Of a DNA stretch of 64,000 nucleotides, positions 46,802 through 56,514 are shown in pieces (position 1 is the stretch's first letter; every line of letters starts with the position of its first letter). The notes under the pieces were generated by a model that saw only the letters and a program-made list of their open reading frames with translations, did no database searches and had not been told where the DNA came from. Source of the stretch: Akkermansia muciniphila. Lineage in GTDB: Bacteria > Verrucomicrobiota > Verrucomicrobiia > Verrucomicrobiales > Akkermansiaceae. The position numbers and the translations under genes were made by a program. The stretch is taken from contig CAMCUY010000002.1 of NCBI GenBank assembly GCA_945879075.1, positions 1-64,000 of the forward strand, read 5' to 3'.

Positions 46802-47386
46802 TCAGTAGGCGTGGCGGCGTTTCCGGCCGGCGTCGGGATTGATCGAGTGGTCGCAGAATTTCGCGACGCGGAAGAGCAGCCAGAAGACGAAAGGGGAAAA
46901 CAACATGGTCAGCAGCGAGGTGAAAACCATTTGCATGACGGTGGCCTTAGAGAGCACGAAGTCCCCGCGGACGAAGTTGATGATGGCATACTCGGCCGCT
47001 AGATAGAGGAAGATGGCAATGCCGGACAGGAAGGCGGAGAACTGCCATTTTCCCTGTTTGAAGAGCGGCTGGATTCCCTGCATCAGGAAACCCATCGCGC
47101 CGAAGAGCAGGATCGAGTAACCGAAGCGCAGGGACTCGACCTGCTGGGTATAGACTTCCGGGTCCCCGCCGTGCGGGCCGAGCGCGCAGTGGGAGTCCCA
47201 AAAAAACCCGCCGATGAAGGCAAGCAGCAGCATGGTGGGTTGGCCGACGGTGACGGCCGCGCAGAGGAACACCAACTGGATGAGCATGATGCGCGACTGG
47301 TGGATGCCCGTGAGCGCAGGCAGGAACTGCTGCACCACGAAGGAGGCGAGCAGGAGCAGGATCGTAATGAACGAGTAGCGGATCAC
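46802..47386 (-). CDS. mreD: MreD-like rod-shape membrane protein
   Basis: 194 residues with about five membrane helices. Sequence similarity of MreD is low in general; the call rests on size, topology (IMLIQLVFLCAAVTVGQPTM and MLLLAFIGGFFWDSHCALGP, then LLFGAMGFLMQGI) and position between mreC and mrdA. GGFFWDSHCALGPHG is the conserved loop with the Asp seen in MreD. It helps the elongasome in the inner membrane. It is separated from mreC by 7 bp and from mrdA by 4 bp. Confidence 0.85.
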   Translation of the reverse strand: MIRYSFITILLLLASFVVQQFLPALTGIHQSRIMLIQLVFLCAAVTVGQPTMLLLAFIGGFFWDSHCALGPHGGDPEVYTQQVESLRFGYSILLFGAMGFLMQGIQPLFKQGKWQFSAFLSGIAIFLYLAAEYAIINFVRGDFVLSKATVMQMVFTSLLTMLFSPFVFWLLFRVAKFCDHSINPDAGRKRRHAY

Positions 47387-47393
47387 GGACGGG

Positions 47394-48206
47394 TCAGGGA
47401 GCGGCGGAGAGCACGACGAAAACCGTGCCTAGATCCGCGAAGTTCACCGAGGGCCGGACGAGAGCTTCGGAATCCAGCGCGCCTTTTTCGACGGAATCGA
47501 TGGTTCCAAGTAAAATGTTAGGCTGGAAGATACCTCCACGGCCGGTGGTGAAGACGCGTAGCCCCGGACGGAGCGCGGCGTCGGTGGATAGAAATCTGAG
47601 GCGCAGCAGCGGGTTGCCGTCGAAGCGGCCGCGCTGGCCGCTGAGAATGCCAACTTCCGGCGAGCCCTCGACGCGGGCGGAGACCTGGCATTTCTCGTCG
47701 GTGAGCAGGAGCACCGACGAGCGGTTCTGGTCCTTGTAGATGCGGTCGATTTTGCCGACGAGTCCTTCGTTAGAGAGGACGGCGAGCTGGGTGCCGATGC
47801 CGCGCTCCTGGCCGGCGTCGATGTCCACGGTCTGCCACCAGGTGGTCGGCTGGCGGCGGATGACCTGCGCGGGGACCACGTCGAAGTGGGTGGCCTTCTG
47901 GTAATCGAGGGCATGCCGGAAGCGCTCGTTTTCGAGTTCGAGTTCGCGGTAGCGCGACTCGATGATGCGCAGACGGCCGAGCTCGCTGCGGACGGTTTCG
48001 AGCTCCACTTCGAGTTCTTTTGAATGCCGCGTCTCCTGGAGAAACGCGCGGGCCTGGGTTTCCATTTTCGAGCCGGATTTCAAAAACGGCGACATCGCCG
48101 AAAAGTAAAGATCCTGCACCTCGCGCACGGCGCGGTCGCTTTGGGTGAACGCCCAAAAGGCTCCTCCGAGGAAGAGCAGCAGCGCGATGAGATTGAGCGG
48201 CTTCAT
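47394..48206 (-). CDS. mreC: Rod shape-determining protein MreC
   Basis: The protein has 270 residues. A single N-terminal membrane helix (LNLIALLLFLGGAFWAF) is followed by a coiled coil (~45-95, KELEVELETVRSELGRLRIIESRYRE...) and the periplasmic beta-barrel pair with VPAQVIRRQPTTWWQTVDID, GIGTQLAVLSNEGLVGKIDR, VSARVEGSPEVGILSGQRG and TTGRGGIFQPNILLGTI. It dimerises and links MreB to PBP2. It starts 28 bp after the mreB stop, in the same operon. Confidence 0.94.
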   Translation of the reverse strand: MKPLNLIALLLFLGGAFWAFTQSDRAVREVQDLYFSAMSPFLKSGSKMETQARAFLQETRHSKELEVELETVRSELGRLRIIESRYRELELENERFRHALDYQKATHFDVVPAQVIRRQPTTWWQTVDIDAGQERGIGTQLAVLSNEGLVGKIDRIYKDQNRSSVLLLTDEKCQVSARVEGSPEVGILSGQRGRFDGNPLLRLRFLSTDAALRPGLRVFTTGRGGIFQPNILLGTIDSVEKGALDSEALVRPSVNFADLGTVFVVLSAAP

Positions 48207-48233
48207 GGCCGGAATGGGCCTGGCGAGGTCCGT

Positions 48234-49262
<1,029 letters not shown>

Positions 49263-49696
49263 GGATGTTTTTGAAAATAAGAGAGTAAATCGTAAAAATG
49301 GATGGTTTCCCGAGTCCGGCCGCCGCGTCATTCAGTTGGCAAGCCTGAAGAAAAACGGTGCGGTGCAAGGAACTCCTGAAGTCGAACGGAGGAATGTCAA
49401 CACTCGCCGCCCCGAGGTCAAGCGGGAATCCGTGTTCCTCGCCGTGCGGTCCAATGTTCCACACGATGGAAACGAGCGCCTCGCTCCAAATGGAGTGGCA
49501 AAAGCGGCGTATGCTGGCGGATTTGACGGCGTGAGAGGATATCTTCGACGCCTTAGTTTGGAACGTCGCCCTGCAGCGGCCCGCGATTTCCGGTTCTGAC
49601 GGTCACGGGTATCCGGTCGTATCGTATTGAAATCGGCGTGAACGACGGCTTGCCGTTTCCAAATCCGCTGTTTAATTTGCGGCTCCACAGACGCCC
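49263..49696. promoter_or_regulatory. Divergent intergenic region between mreB and the TPR gene
   Basis: 430 bp with no convincing gene; the ORFs here are Arg/Ser-rich shadows. It should hold the promoters for mreBCD-mrdA (minus) and the TPR gene (plus), but no strong -35/-10 pair stood out. An AT-rich patch at about 49266-49300 (TTTGAAAATAAGAGAGTAAA) lies directly upstream of the mreB ATG. A short hairpin GAGCG-CCT-CGCTC lies at about 49471-49483. Confidence 0.4.
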
Positions 49697-50464
49697 ATGA
49701 AATCGATTTCCCTTCTCTCCCTGTTCGTTTTGATCGCTCCGCTCTCAGCACAAGACAAGGCCGCGCCCGTCGAGAAAAATCCCGTCGTCAACAAGGATGC
49801 CTTGCTGCCCAATCAGCAGGCATTCCTCAATCTCCCCGAGGAGAGCCGGAATGAATTCATCAAGCATCTCAGCGAGGGCAACCGTCTTTTCCAACAGAAG
49901 CGGGTCTTTGAAACCCTCGAAGAACTCGACAAGGCGTCGAAGATTTTCACCGACAGCCCGGAGATCTACAACCTGCGGGGCAGCTGCTTCGTGGAAATGC
50001 GCTCGTTCGACAAGGCGCTCGACCAGTTCGAAAAGGCCCGCGCCCTGGCCAAGGATAACCCCAGCATCGACTTCAACGTTGGGGAGGTTTATTTCGTCAC
50101 CAAAGAGTGGAAAAAGGCCTTGGATCTGTTTGAGAAGATCATGAAAGTGCTGCCGCCGGAGAGTCTCGCGCTCGGGCGGTTGGTGGAGTTCAAGATCCTG
50201 CTCTGCAAGAAGAAGCTCGGATTGAACGACGAGGTGACGATCCTGGCCGGCAAATATGATTTCCTGGATGACTCGCCGTTCTATTATTACACGCAGGCGG
50301 CCCTTGCTTACGACAGCGATAATTTGGTCAAGGCGGAAGAGTGGCTGGCGATCGCCGGCCGGATTTTCCAAGATCCGAACGTGCTCGCGCCGTGGCAGGA
50401 CACGCTTGTCGAGTATGGATATATCAAGAGTTTCTACGGCGACGATGCCGGAACGGAACAGTGA
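49697..50464 (+). CDS. Secreted TPR-repeat protein
   Basis: 255 residues with a signal peptide (MKSISLLSLFVLIAPLSAQ). Residues ~55-180 are tetratricopeptide repeats: EGNRLFQQKRVFETLEELDK, PEIYNLRGSCFVEMRSFDKA and PSIDFNVGEVYFVTKEWKKA. Further TPR-like helices follow (ALAYDSDNLVKAEEWLAIAG). It is probably a periplasmic or outer-membrane scaffold; the partner is unknown. It may be co-transcribed with the secreted barrel-like protein 53 bp downstream. Confidence 0.85.
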   Translation: MKSISLLSLFVLIAPLSAQDKAAPVEKNPVVNKDALLPNQQAFLNLPEESRNEFIKHLSEGNRLFQQKRVFETLEELDKASKIFTDSPEIYNLRGSCFVEMRSFDKALDQFEKARALAKDNPSIDFNVGEVYFVTKEWKKALDLFEKIMKVLPPESLALGRLVEFKILLCKKKLGLNDEVTILAGKYDFLDDSPFYYYTQAALAYDSDNLVKAEEWLAIAGRIFQDPNVLAPWQDTLVEYGYIKSFYGDDAGTEQ

Positions 50465-50517
50465 ACTGGCGGGGGCGGTCTTGAACGCCCGCCAAAAGCT
50501 CCGCCGGACCCCGCGTC

Positions 50518-51381
50518 ATGGTTCGATTTTGTTTCAAAACCCTACTGCTTATTCTTGTCGTGCCGGGCGTTTTCGGCAGCGGGGCGGCGGTCGGGCAGGG
50601 AGGCGCCCCCAAGATCGTGGTGCCCACGGGCAGCCGTCCGGTGGTGCCGGCGCGACCTCCGTTGGCCTCCACGGCCAGAGTGCTCTATCCGTGGAAAACC
50701 CATGTGACCTGTACGATTTTCTGGATTGGCGAGCAACCGACGTCGCGCAATCCGACCCCGAACTGCAAGTCGTCCTGGGATCAGAACTGGGCGTCCAATT
50801 TCGGCGGTTACGATGATCCGGAGCCGGCGAACCGGGTGGCGAACCATACGACGGGTGAATTCCGGCCTAAAGGTTTCCAGCCCAAACTCAACCCGTTTTA
50901 TGTCGCGCTGCCCTATAACGACGTGCAAGGCGCGGGCAGGCACAAGCCGGAAGCCGCGAGGGTCGTTCCGTGGTTCGCGCGGGTGAGTCCGGAGCCAGGC
51001 AAGACAGTTTGCAAAGGGCGCTGGGTCCAGATTTACAAAGGCAGCCGGAGTTGTTACGCGCAGTGGGAGGATTGCGGGCCGTGGGTGACCGATGACTGGG
51101 AGTTTGTCTTCGGCACCAAGCCGCCGAAAACGACGCAGAATGGCGCGGCGGGAATTGATCTTTCGCCCTCGATCCGCGACTACCTCGGCTTGCGCTCCGG
51201 CCAGAAAGTGCACTGGCGCTTCGTCGAGGCCGGGCAGGTTCCTTACGGGCCTTGGAAAAAATACGGGCAGGAGGCTCCGGTCGTGAACAATCCCGACTTG
51301 CTCGCCCAGCAGCGTTATCTCGAATATTTGAGGAAGCTGCGCGATGAGGAGTTTATGAAAAAGCCCCTGAACCAACTCTGA
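50518..51381 (+). CDS. Secreted protein with a double-psi-barrel-like region
   Basis: 287 residues. Signal peptide FKTLLLILVVPGVFGSGAAVG, then a Pro-rich linker (PTGSRPVVPARPPLAS). The central part reads THVTCTIFWIGEQPTSRNPT, LNPFYVALPYNDVQG, VCKGRWVQIYKGSRSCYAQW and EDCGPWVTDDWEFVFG, then AAGIDLSPSIRDYLGL and GQKVHWRFVEAG. The xxDCGPW ... GIDLSP pattern is that of RlpA/expansin-like double-psi beta-barrels, with Cys residues likely in disulfides. A C-terminal basic helix (LLAQQRYLEYLRKLRDEEF) follows. It may bind or act on peptidoglycan or another polysaccharide; that is inference. Confidence 0.7.
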   Translation: MVRFCFKTLLLILVVPGVFGSGAAVGQGGAPKIVVPTGSRPVVPARPPLASTARVLYPWKTHVTCTIFWIGEQPTSRNPTPNCKSSWDQNWASNFGGYDDPEPANRVANHTTGEFRPKGFQPKLNPFYVALPYNDVQGAGRHKPEAARVVPWFARVSPEPGKTVCKGRWVQIYKGSRSCYAQWEDCGPWVTDDWEFVFGTKPPKTTQNGAAGIDLSPSIRDYLGLRSGQKVHWRFVEAGQVPYGPWKKYGQEAPVVNNPDLLAQQRYLEYLRKLRDEEFMKKPLNQL

Positions 51382-51522
51382 AACCAAGCGCCCAAACGGC
51401 GGAAATATTTCGGTTTTTGGGAATTCTCAGCTTCGGCGAGGAATAAAGCTTCATTCTTCTTGACTCGTTTTGGAGCGAGGCCTAAATCGCCGCCCCCAAA
51501 CGAACTTTTACCACTGATTCCC

Positions 51523-51996
51523 ATGGCCAACGCACAAGTTATTCTCAAAGAAAAAATCGAAGGCCTTGGTGCCGAAGCTGATGTCGTCAAAGTCCGCGCC
51601 GGATACGCCCGGAACTTCCTTATCCCTCAAGGCAAGGCTTTCGAAGCCAACCGCTCGAACCTCCGCCACGTGGAAGCTCTCAAAACCGCTCGCGCAGCCC
51701 GCGAGGCCATCGAACTCGTCGCGTTGCAGGAACTCGCCGTGAAGATTTCCAAGCTCAAGCCGAAGTTCGTGCTTTCGACCGGTCAAGGTGGCAAGGCATT
51801 CGGATCGGTCACCAACATGGACATCCACAAGGAACTCGAAGCAGCTGGCATCGTCATCGACCGCCACTCCATCGAGCTCGAGAAGCCGGTGAAAAAGTCC
51901 GGCAAGACCGAAGTCCAAATCCGCCTCCATCCCGAGGTCATCGCCACGCTCATCATCTCGGTGGACGCAGGTGCGGAGGAGGAAGCCGAAGCGTGA
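51523..51996 (+). CDS. rplI: 50S ribosomal protein L9
   Basis: 157 residues from MANAQVILKEKIEGLGAEAD (51523); the 21 upstream codons of the track are leader. The N-terminal domain has VVKVRAGYARNFLIPQGKA, which is diagnostic, followed by the long connecting helix and a C-terminal domain with FGSVTNMDIHKELEAAG and TEVQIRLHPEVIATL, ending in an acidic tail. rpsF/ssb/rpsR are not adjacent, unlike the common operon. A strong terminator follows. Confidence 0.95.
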   Translation: MANAQVILKEKIEGLGAEADVVKVRAGYARNFLIPQGKAFEANRSNLRHVEALKTARAAREAIELVALQELAVKISKLKPKFVLSTGQGGKAFGSVTNMDIHKELEAAGIVIDRHSIELEKPVKKSGKTEVQIRLHPEVIATLIISVDAGAEEEAEA

Positions 51997-52021
51997 TCCG
52001 CGGCTGATTGATTGTCATGAT

Positions 52022-52055
52022 AACCCCCGGTGCGTGAGACGAACCGGGGGTTTTT
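52022..52055 (+). terminator. Rho-independent terminator of rplI
   Basis: AACCCCCGGT pairs with ACCGGGGGTT around an 11-base loop and is followed by TTTTTG. It starts 26 bases after the rplI stop. Confidence 0.9.
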
Positions 52056-52169
52056 GTTTTTGAGCGCGAACTCGAAATAGGAGGGTCAGCAGTTTCTCCC
52101 GGTCGAATCTCTCGCTCAGCTTCGCCTCCATGGGCAGGGCCGCCAGAAGGACGAACGCATGTGGGTCCG

Positions 52170-52930
52170 TCATCGCCGCCCACAAGACCGGCATCGTCTA
52201 TTGCGCCATCCGGAAGAAAGTGGAGGTGGTCCCCGACACCCTCGCGAGTTGGGGCCTGAAATGCGTGGCCTATTACGGCGGCATGATTGAGCAGGACCGC
52301 GTCCGCACCCAGGAAGCCTTCATCCAGCGTAAGGCGGACGTCGCCCGCATGTCACGCCGGTCCCGCGATGGCTGGGAGCCGCGTTTCGGCCGTTGCCGCA
52401 CTGTCCAGATGCTCGCCGGCAGCAAGTCGCAGAAAATCATCTCCGCCGGGCTGGACCAGCTCACCACCTACGGCATTCTCCGTGACAAGGGCGCCGGCTA
52501 TCTCAACGGCCTGGTGTGCTACCTGTCAGACGCAGGACTCGTCCACACAGTCACCAACGGCGACTACCCGCTCATGACGCTCACCCCGCTGGGCGACACG
52601 GTCATGCGCGGCGAGGCATTATTCCAACTCGTCTAGCCGGATTCCGAGGCGGGAAAAAAGGAGGTCGCCCTCAAGGACCGCGGCCAGCTTTACTCGATGC
52701 TTCGCGTTCTGCGCGCGAAGATTGCGAAACGCGACGAAGTCCCGCCCTAGGTGATTTTTCCTAACGATAATCTCGAAGCCCTAGGACGCTACCAACCCGT
52801 CACCACCGGGGAAGACCTGCATCTCCCCGGCATTGGCGCGGCCAAGGTTCGGCGCTACGCCGAGCCCTTTCTGGAAGCCTTCCGCGTCTGGATAAAATCG
52901 CACGGCAGGAAAGTTCCGCATTGGCTCATG
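52170..52930 (+). pseudogene. RecQ helicase, decayed remnant
   Basis: Three RecQ segments survive in broken frames. First, a piece of the second helicase lobe: TGIVYCAIRKKVEVVPDTLA, CVAYYGGMIEQDRVRTQEAF and IQRKADVA, after which the ATP/Arg-finger part is deleted. Second, a winged-helix (RQC) piece: CRTVQMLAGSKSQKIISAGL, DQLTTYGILRDKGAGYLNGL and PLMTLTPLGDTVMRG. Third, after a frameshift and a TAG, an HRDC domain: YSMLRVLRAKIAKRDEVPP, FPNDNLEALGRYQP, LHLPGIGAAKVRRYAEPFL. The first helicase lobe with Walker A is gone. The 168-codon tracked ORF is only the middle of this. It lies between rplI and the FGE gene. Confidence 0.85.
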
Positions 52931-52990
52931 GATCACACGATCGCCGCTGCAGAGGCGGAGTGGGGGATCACCACTGCCTCGGAAACGCCT

Positions 52991-54064
52991 TCAGTCGCGG
53001 GATTTCACACAACGAAAGCCGGTGTGATGGGTGGCTGTGTTGATCTCGCCCTTGCCGCGGGTGCCGATCATGTAGCGCGTGCAATATTGATCGGTGCAAA
53101 GAAAAGAGCCACCGCGCTGGCTACGTTTCTTGGTTCCCGGTTCGGCGGGATCCCACGAGGAGGGTGGACCCTTGGGATCAGCTACAGGTTTTCCGCCAGA
53201 GGACTTTGCCATGAGCGGATAGGCATCCGCGCGATACCAATCGGCCACCCACTCCCAGACGTTGCCCGCCATGTCGTGAAGGCCGTAGGCGTTGGCGGGA
53301 AACGAGGCGACGGGAGCGGTTCCGGCGAATCCATCGGTAGCCTCATTCTTGTTGGGAAAACGGCCCTGCCAGGTGTTTGCCATGATTTTTCCGGCCGGTT
53401 GGAACTCGTCGCCCCAAGCGTAAGTTTTACCGCTGAGACCGCCGCGAGCGGCGAATTCCCACTCCGCCTCGGTGGGCAGCCGCTTGCCGGCCCACTTCGC
53501 GTAGGCCACTGCGTCCGGCCATGTAATGTGAACGACCGGGTGGCTTTCGCGGCCTTTGATCGAGGAGCCCGGGCCGTCGGGGCGGCGCCAGTTTGCGTCT
53601 TTGACGTAGGACCACCATTGCAAGTGGTTGTCGGTACGCACCTCGCGGGAAGGCGGGCGGAATACCACGGCTCCCGCCACCAGCGCCTCGGGCGGCGCGT
53701 CAGGAAACTCCTCGCGGGTCGGCGTGATTTCAGCGATGGTCCGGTGCCCGGTCGCTTCAACGAATTTTGAAAACTCGGCATTGGTCACTTCGGTGCGGTC
53801 CATCCAAAACCCCTCCACCTTGGCGCGCAGCACCGGCCGGGCGTCCACGACCGTAGCGGGTGAACAAATGCCGGACGAGGCGGCGGGCGCCCCCATCGAA
53901 AACTCGCCGCCGGGAATCCACACCATGCCAGCCGGTGCCTTGCCAGACGCTGTGGTGTCCGCTTCCACAGTGGGTTGGAAATCCGATGCGCGGGCGGACA
54001 TGGTAAAGAGCAATGCAATCCACAATACCAGTGGCCGGCTGGAATGAAATAATGATGAAGTCAT
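52991..54064 (-). CDS. Secreted formylglycine-generating enzyme (FGE/sulfatase-modifying factor)
   Basis: 357 residues with a signal peptide (LVLWIALLFTMSARASD). The FGE-sulfatase domain covers residues ~45-355: GMVWIPGGEFSMGAP, FWMDRTEVTNAEFSKFVEAT, HPVVHITWPDAVAYAKWAGK, RLPTEAEWEFAARGG, YGLHDMAGNVWEWVADWY. The catalytic pair is intact: Cys323 and Cys328 in GGSFLCTDQYCTRYM, the spacing of human Cys336/Cys341; most other family members in bacteria lack these. It would oxidise the CxPxR cysteine of sulfatases to formylglycine, probably in the periplasm. In this window only a sulfatase remnant (4 kb) remains, so its clients lie elsewhere. Confidence 0.92.
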   Translation of the reverse strand: MTSSLFHSSRPLVLWIALLFTMSARASDFQPTVEADTTASGKAPAGMVWIPGGEFSMGAPAASSGICSPATVVDARPVLRAKVEGFWMDRTEVTNAEFSKFVEATGHRTIAEITPTREEFPDAPPEALVAGAVVFRPPSREVRTDNHLQWWSYVKDANWRRPDGPGSSIKGRESHPVVHITWPDAVAYAKWAGKRLPTEAEWEFAARGGLSGKTYAWGDEFQPAGKIMANTWQGRFPNKNEATDGFAGTAPVASFPANAYGLHDMAGNVWEWVADWYRADAYPLMAKSSGGKPVADPKGPPSSWDPAEPGTKKRSQRGGSFLCTDQYCTRYMIGTRGKGEINTATHHTGFRCVKSRD

Positions 54065-54200
54065 GCGTGAATATATCGGGATAAGCGGTTGAGCAAAGTC
54101 GTTTCAGCGATTGCTTTCCGCAACACATTCGCCGTGTTGCCGCAGTGGCTTTTTCCTGAATCCACTGGGATCGCGGATCATCACTGCTCACGGAACGAAT

Positions 54201-55451
54201 TCAGACACCCGCCTTGATCGACTTTTGTATCTTTTCCCAGAAGCCGAAGAAACCGGCGGTGGCGAGCGGACGGAGAGCGAGATCTTCGGGACGATCCAAG
54301 AGCAGGAGATCGATACCGGATTTTGTCAGCGTGGTTTGCAGCTCCTCGATTTGGTCGTCTAGCGGCCCGATTTCGGGACGCATGGCGGCGATTTGTTGGA
54401 GCTGGTGGTCGGACGCCCAGCGAAGAAGTGCCCCGGTGATGGGCGAATCGACGTGAAGCCGGGCTTCGATTCCGAAGGCCGAACCTGCGCGCCCGGCCGC
54501 ATCGGTGAGCGCGGCGCGAAGCCAACTGGTTTTAGGTTCCGGGTAGCGGAAACGAGTCCAAGTGGCCGTGTCGCCGGTGGCAAGGATGGCGCTGGGTCTC
54601 AACGCTGCAAGCGGGCTTTGTTCGATGAAAAGATCTTCTTCGTGAATCCAGATCCCGAGCCGGCACTCCTTTGGAGAAGGCGAGGACGGAAGTGAGGGGC
54701 GGGTGATGACGGAAACTTGCTCGGGGGGAAGGATCAGCGGGTAAGGATTTTCTAACAAATAAAGTCCCGCGTGGTGTATTTCCAGAATCTCGGGAGGTAG
54801 ATATTTTTCTAAATTGCGACGGCGCGGCAGGTAGGTTTTTCCCGGAGTCTGAAGCCCGGCAACCCACCGCCATGAGAGCGTGTTGGAGGCCGGGTCTCCA
54901 TCGAGTAGATGGCGGAGGAAGAAGTCGGCCCCGAGTTGCCAGGGAAGCCGTTCAATGTGAATCCACCATCCAGCGAACCACATGCGGGCGTGGTTGTGGA
55001 GATAGCCGGTTTCCATCAGTTCGCGGGCGAAGTGGTTCATGATGGCGACCGGGCCTTCACCGGCTTCGCAGAGAGCGGCGCGTGCCCGGACGCCTTCGGA
55101 TTGCGGGTTTTTTTGCAACGCCGCGAGTTGATCGAGGTAGGCCGTCCACAGCTGGGGCCGGAGCGAGAGCCAGTTTTTCCAATAGCGCCGCCAATAGACT
55201 TCTTGGGTGAATTTTTCGACGGTCGATGCGGCGTATCGCCGGAGGGGCGCTGCGGCACATTCGGATTCGAGAATCAATCGGTGCCGGATCGCCGGGGAGA
55301 GTCTCGAAACATGGGGGTGGCCGGGAACAACCTGATTCCGTTTGCCTGCATAGCGTCCGGCGAGGGGAATGAAGGCATTAAGCTGCTCAAGCGCATCCTT
55401 GCGGGTGAATGAAAACCCAGGTGTAGGCCGGGGGAAGAGTTCGTTTTTCAT
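54201..55451 (-). CDS. Photolyase/cryptochrome-family FAD-binding protein with domains in swapped order
   Basis: 416 residues. The FAD-binding helical domain of photolyases comes first: VEKFTQEVYWRRYWKNWL (~80-97), MNHFARELMETGYLHNHARM, WFAGWWIHIERLPWQLGADF, FLRHLLDGDPASNTLSWRWV and GKTYLPRRRNLEKYLPP (up to ~230). Residues ~265-416 then form an alpha/beta region (CRLGIWIHEEDLFIE, SAILATGDTATWTR, DSPITGALLRWASDHQLQQI, IDLLLLDRPEDLALRPL) that resembles an N-terminal photolyase-type Rossmann domain moved to the C-terminus. I recall similar permuted proteins in other bacteria; their light or repair role is unproven. It overlaps no gene but starts 1 bp from the ADP-ribosylglycohydrolase stop, implying an operon. 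Confidence 0.82.
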   Translation of the reverse strand: MKNELFPRPTPGFSFTRKDALEQLNAFIPLAGRYAGKRNQVVPGHPHVSRLSPAIRHRLILESECAAAPLRRYAASTVEKFTQEVYWRRYWKNWLSLRPQLWTAYLDQLAALQKNPQSEGVRARAALCEAGEGPVAIMNHFARELMETGYLHNHARMWFAGWWIHIERLPWQLGADFFLRHLLDGDPASNTLSWRWVAGLQTPGKTYLPRRRNLEKYLPPEILEIHHAGLYLLENPYPLILPPEQVSVITRPSLPSSPSPKECRLGIWIHEEDLFIEQSPLAALRPSAILATGDTATWTRFRYPEPKTSWLRAALTDAAGRAGSAFGIEARLHVDSPITGALLRWASDHQLQQIAAMRPEIGPLDDQIEELQTTLTKSGIDLLLLDRPEDLALRPLATAGFFGFWEKIQKSIKAGV

Positions 55452-55452
55452 G

Positions 55453-56421
55453 TTAGATTGTGATGGATAACTCGCGGCATGCCTTCAAGCCCGCGATCCA
55501 GCGGTGATCGATGCCATTCGCCGCGGCAAGGAGCGAGCCAACGACAGCACCCCGGTGGCAGTTGTCTCCACCGACCATGGCGTTGGCAATGATGCCGGTA
55601 TCGAAGCAGTCATGATACTTCCAAGTGAGATAGAGGGCGGCCGGAAATGCCTGATCGATGTAGCAAGCGGGGCTCAAGATGCTGCCAATGATTTCATTGT
55701 CCGGACGGGTCGCCCACCGTTCGGCTTTCCGGCTAGAGAACCAATCGCCTGCCTCGCGGATGATCGCATCGCGTATCGATGTGCCCGAGTTGATGGATTT
55801 CAGCAATCGGGCGAGACAATCGGCGGCTCGTTGGACGTTGCTGTGGCGGTGGGTGAGTGCAAGATGCTCGCGGGTGGCGCCGCGCCAATCGGCATCCTCC
55901 GGCAGTGCTGCGAGCAGTGCGGGGATTTGGGCGAGTCCGCCGATGTGTTCATCGGAGATTCCGCACTGGGTGACCGCCTTACCTTGAGCGTAGCGGGTGA
56001 AGAAACCGCGGTGGTATTCCTCAACATAGGTGTCGCGATGCCAGCCAGGCGTCAACATGCACTCGATGTAGCGGCGGGCCCAGCGCTCGGGATCGTAGCC
56101 GCCGTGGGAACGGACTTGCTCGTAAAGTTCGGTCGCGAGTCGGAAGTTCACCGTATTTTCGCCGGCCTCCAGGAACTGATGATAGTGGATGCCGCGCTGG
56201 CCCCAGAAGGCGGCCTGGTCCCGGAGGATATCGCCCCGTTCGTTGAGCGCGTGGTATTCCGAACGCCAGAGGATGCTGCCGGGGTGCGGGTTTCGCGGAG
56301 CCTGATAGGAATCGAGCACCCCGTAATCGTGCCTGAGGGCTTCCCGGTCATAATACCAATGGCCGGGCATCGTAAGGGCATCGGCGACGAGGGTACCGAG
56401 ATAGGCGTGGTGGAGGGTCAT
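55453..56421 (-). CDS. ADP-ribosylglycohydrolase family protein
   Basis: 322 residues from MTLHHAYLGTLVADALTMPG (56421); the 131 upstream tracked codons are antisense to the decayed flavoprotein. The fold signature is present: an N-terminal AYLGTLVADALTMP, a middle with RHSNVQRAADCLARLLKSIN, YLTWKYHDCFDTGIIANAMV and the metal motif GGDNCHRGAVVGSLLAAANG (the usual GGDTDT is GGDNCH, a change at key positions). Activity may differ from DraG/ARH enzymes. It is followed at 1 bp by the swapped-domain photolyase-like gene. Confidence 0.85.
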   Translation of the reverse strand: MTLHHAYLGTLVADALTMPGHWYYDREALRHDYGVLDSYQAPRNPHPGSILWRSEYHALNERGDILRDQAAFWGQRGIHYHQFLEAGENTVNFRLATELYEQVRSHGGYDPERWARRYIECMLTPGWHRDTYVEEYHRGFFTRYAQGKAVTQCGISDEHIGGLAQIPALLAALPEDADWRGATREHLALTHRHSNVQRAADCLARLLKSINSGTSIRDAIIREAGDWFSSRKAERWATRPDNEIIGSILSPACYIDQAFPAALYLTWKYHDCFDTGIIANAMVGGDNCHRGAVVGSLLAAANGIDHRWIAGLKACRELSITI

Positions 56422-56514
56422 GGCGTGTAAGGATAACGCGGACTTCCAATCGCGCCACCCGTGAGTCGGATGATCCGGGCTTGCGGATCCGATGAACTGC
56501 CAAATGGTCCCGGC

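Noticed and set aside
49332-49751. 139-codon minus ORF in the mreB/TPR gap
   Set aside because: Overlaps the TPR start, Arg-rich, no pattern; the region is more likely the divergent promoter.
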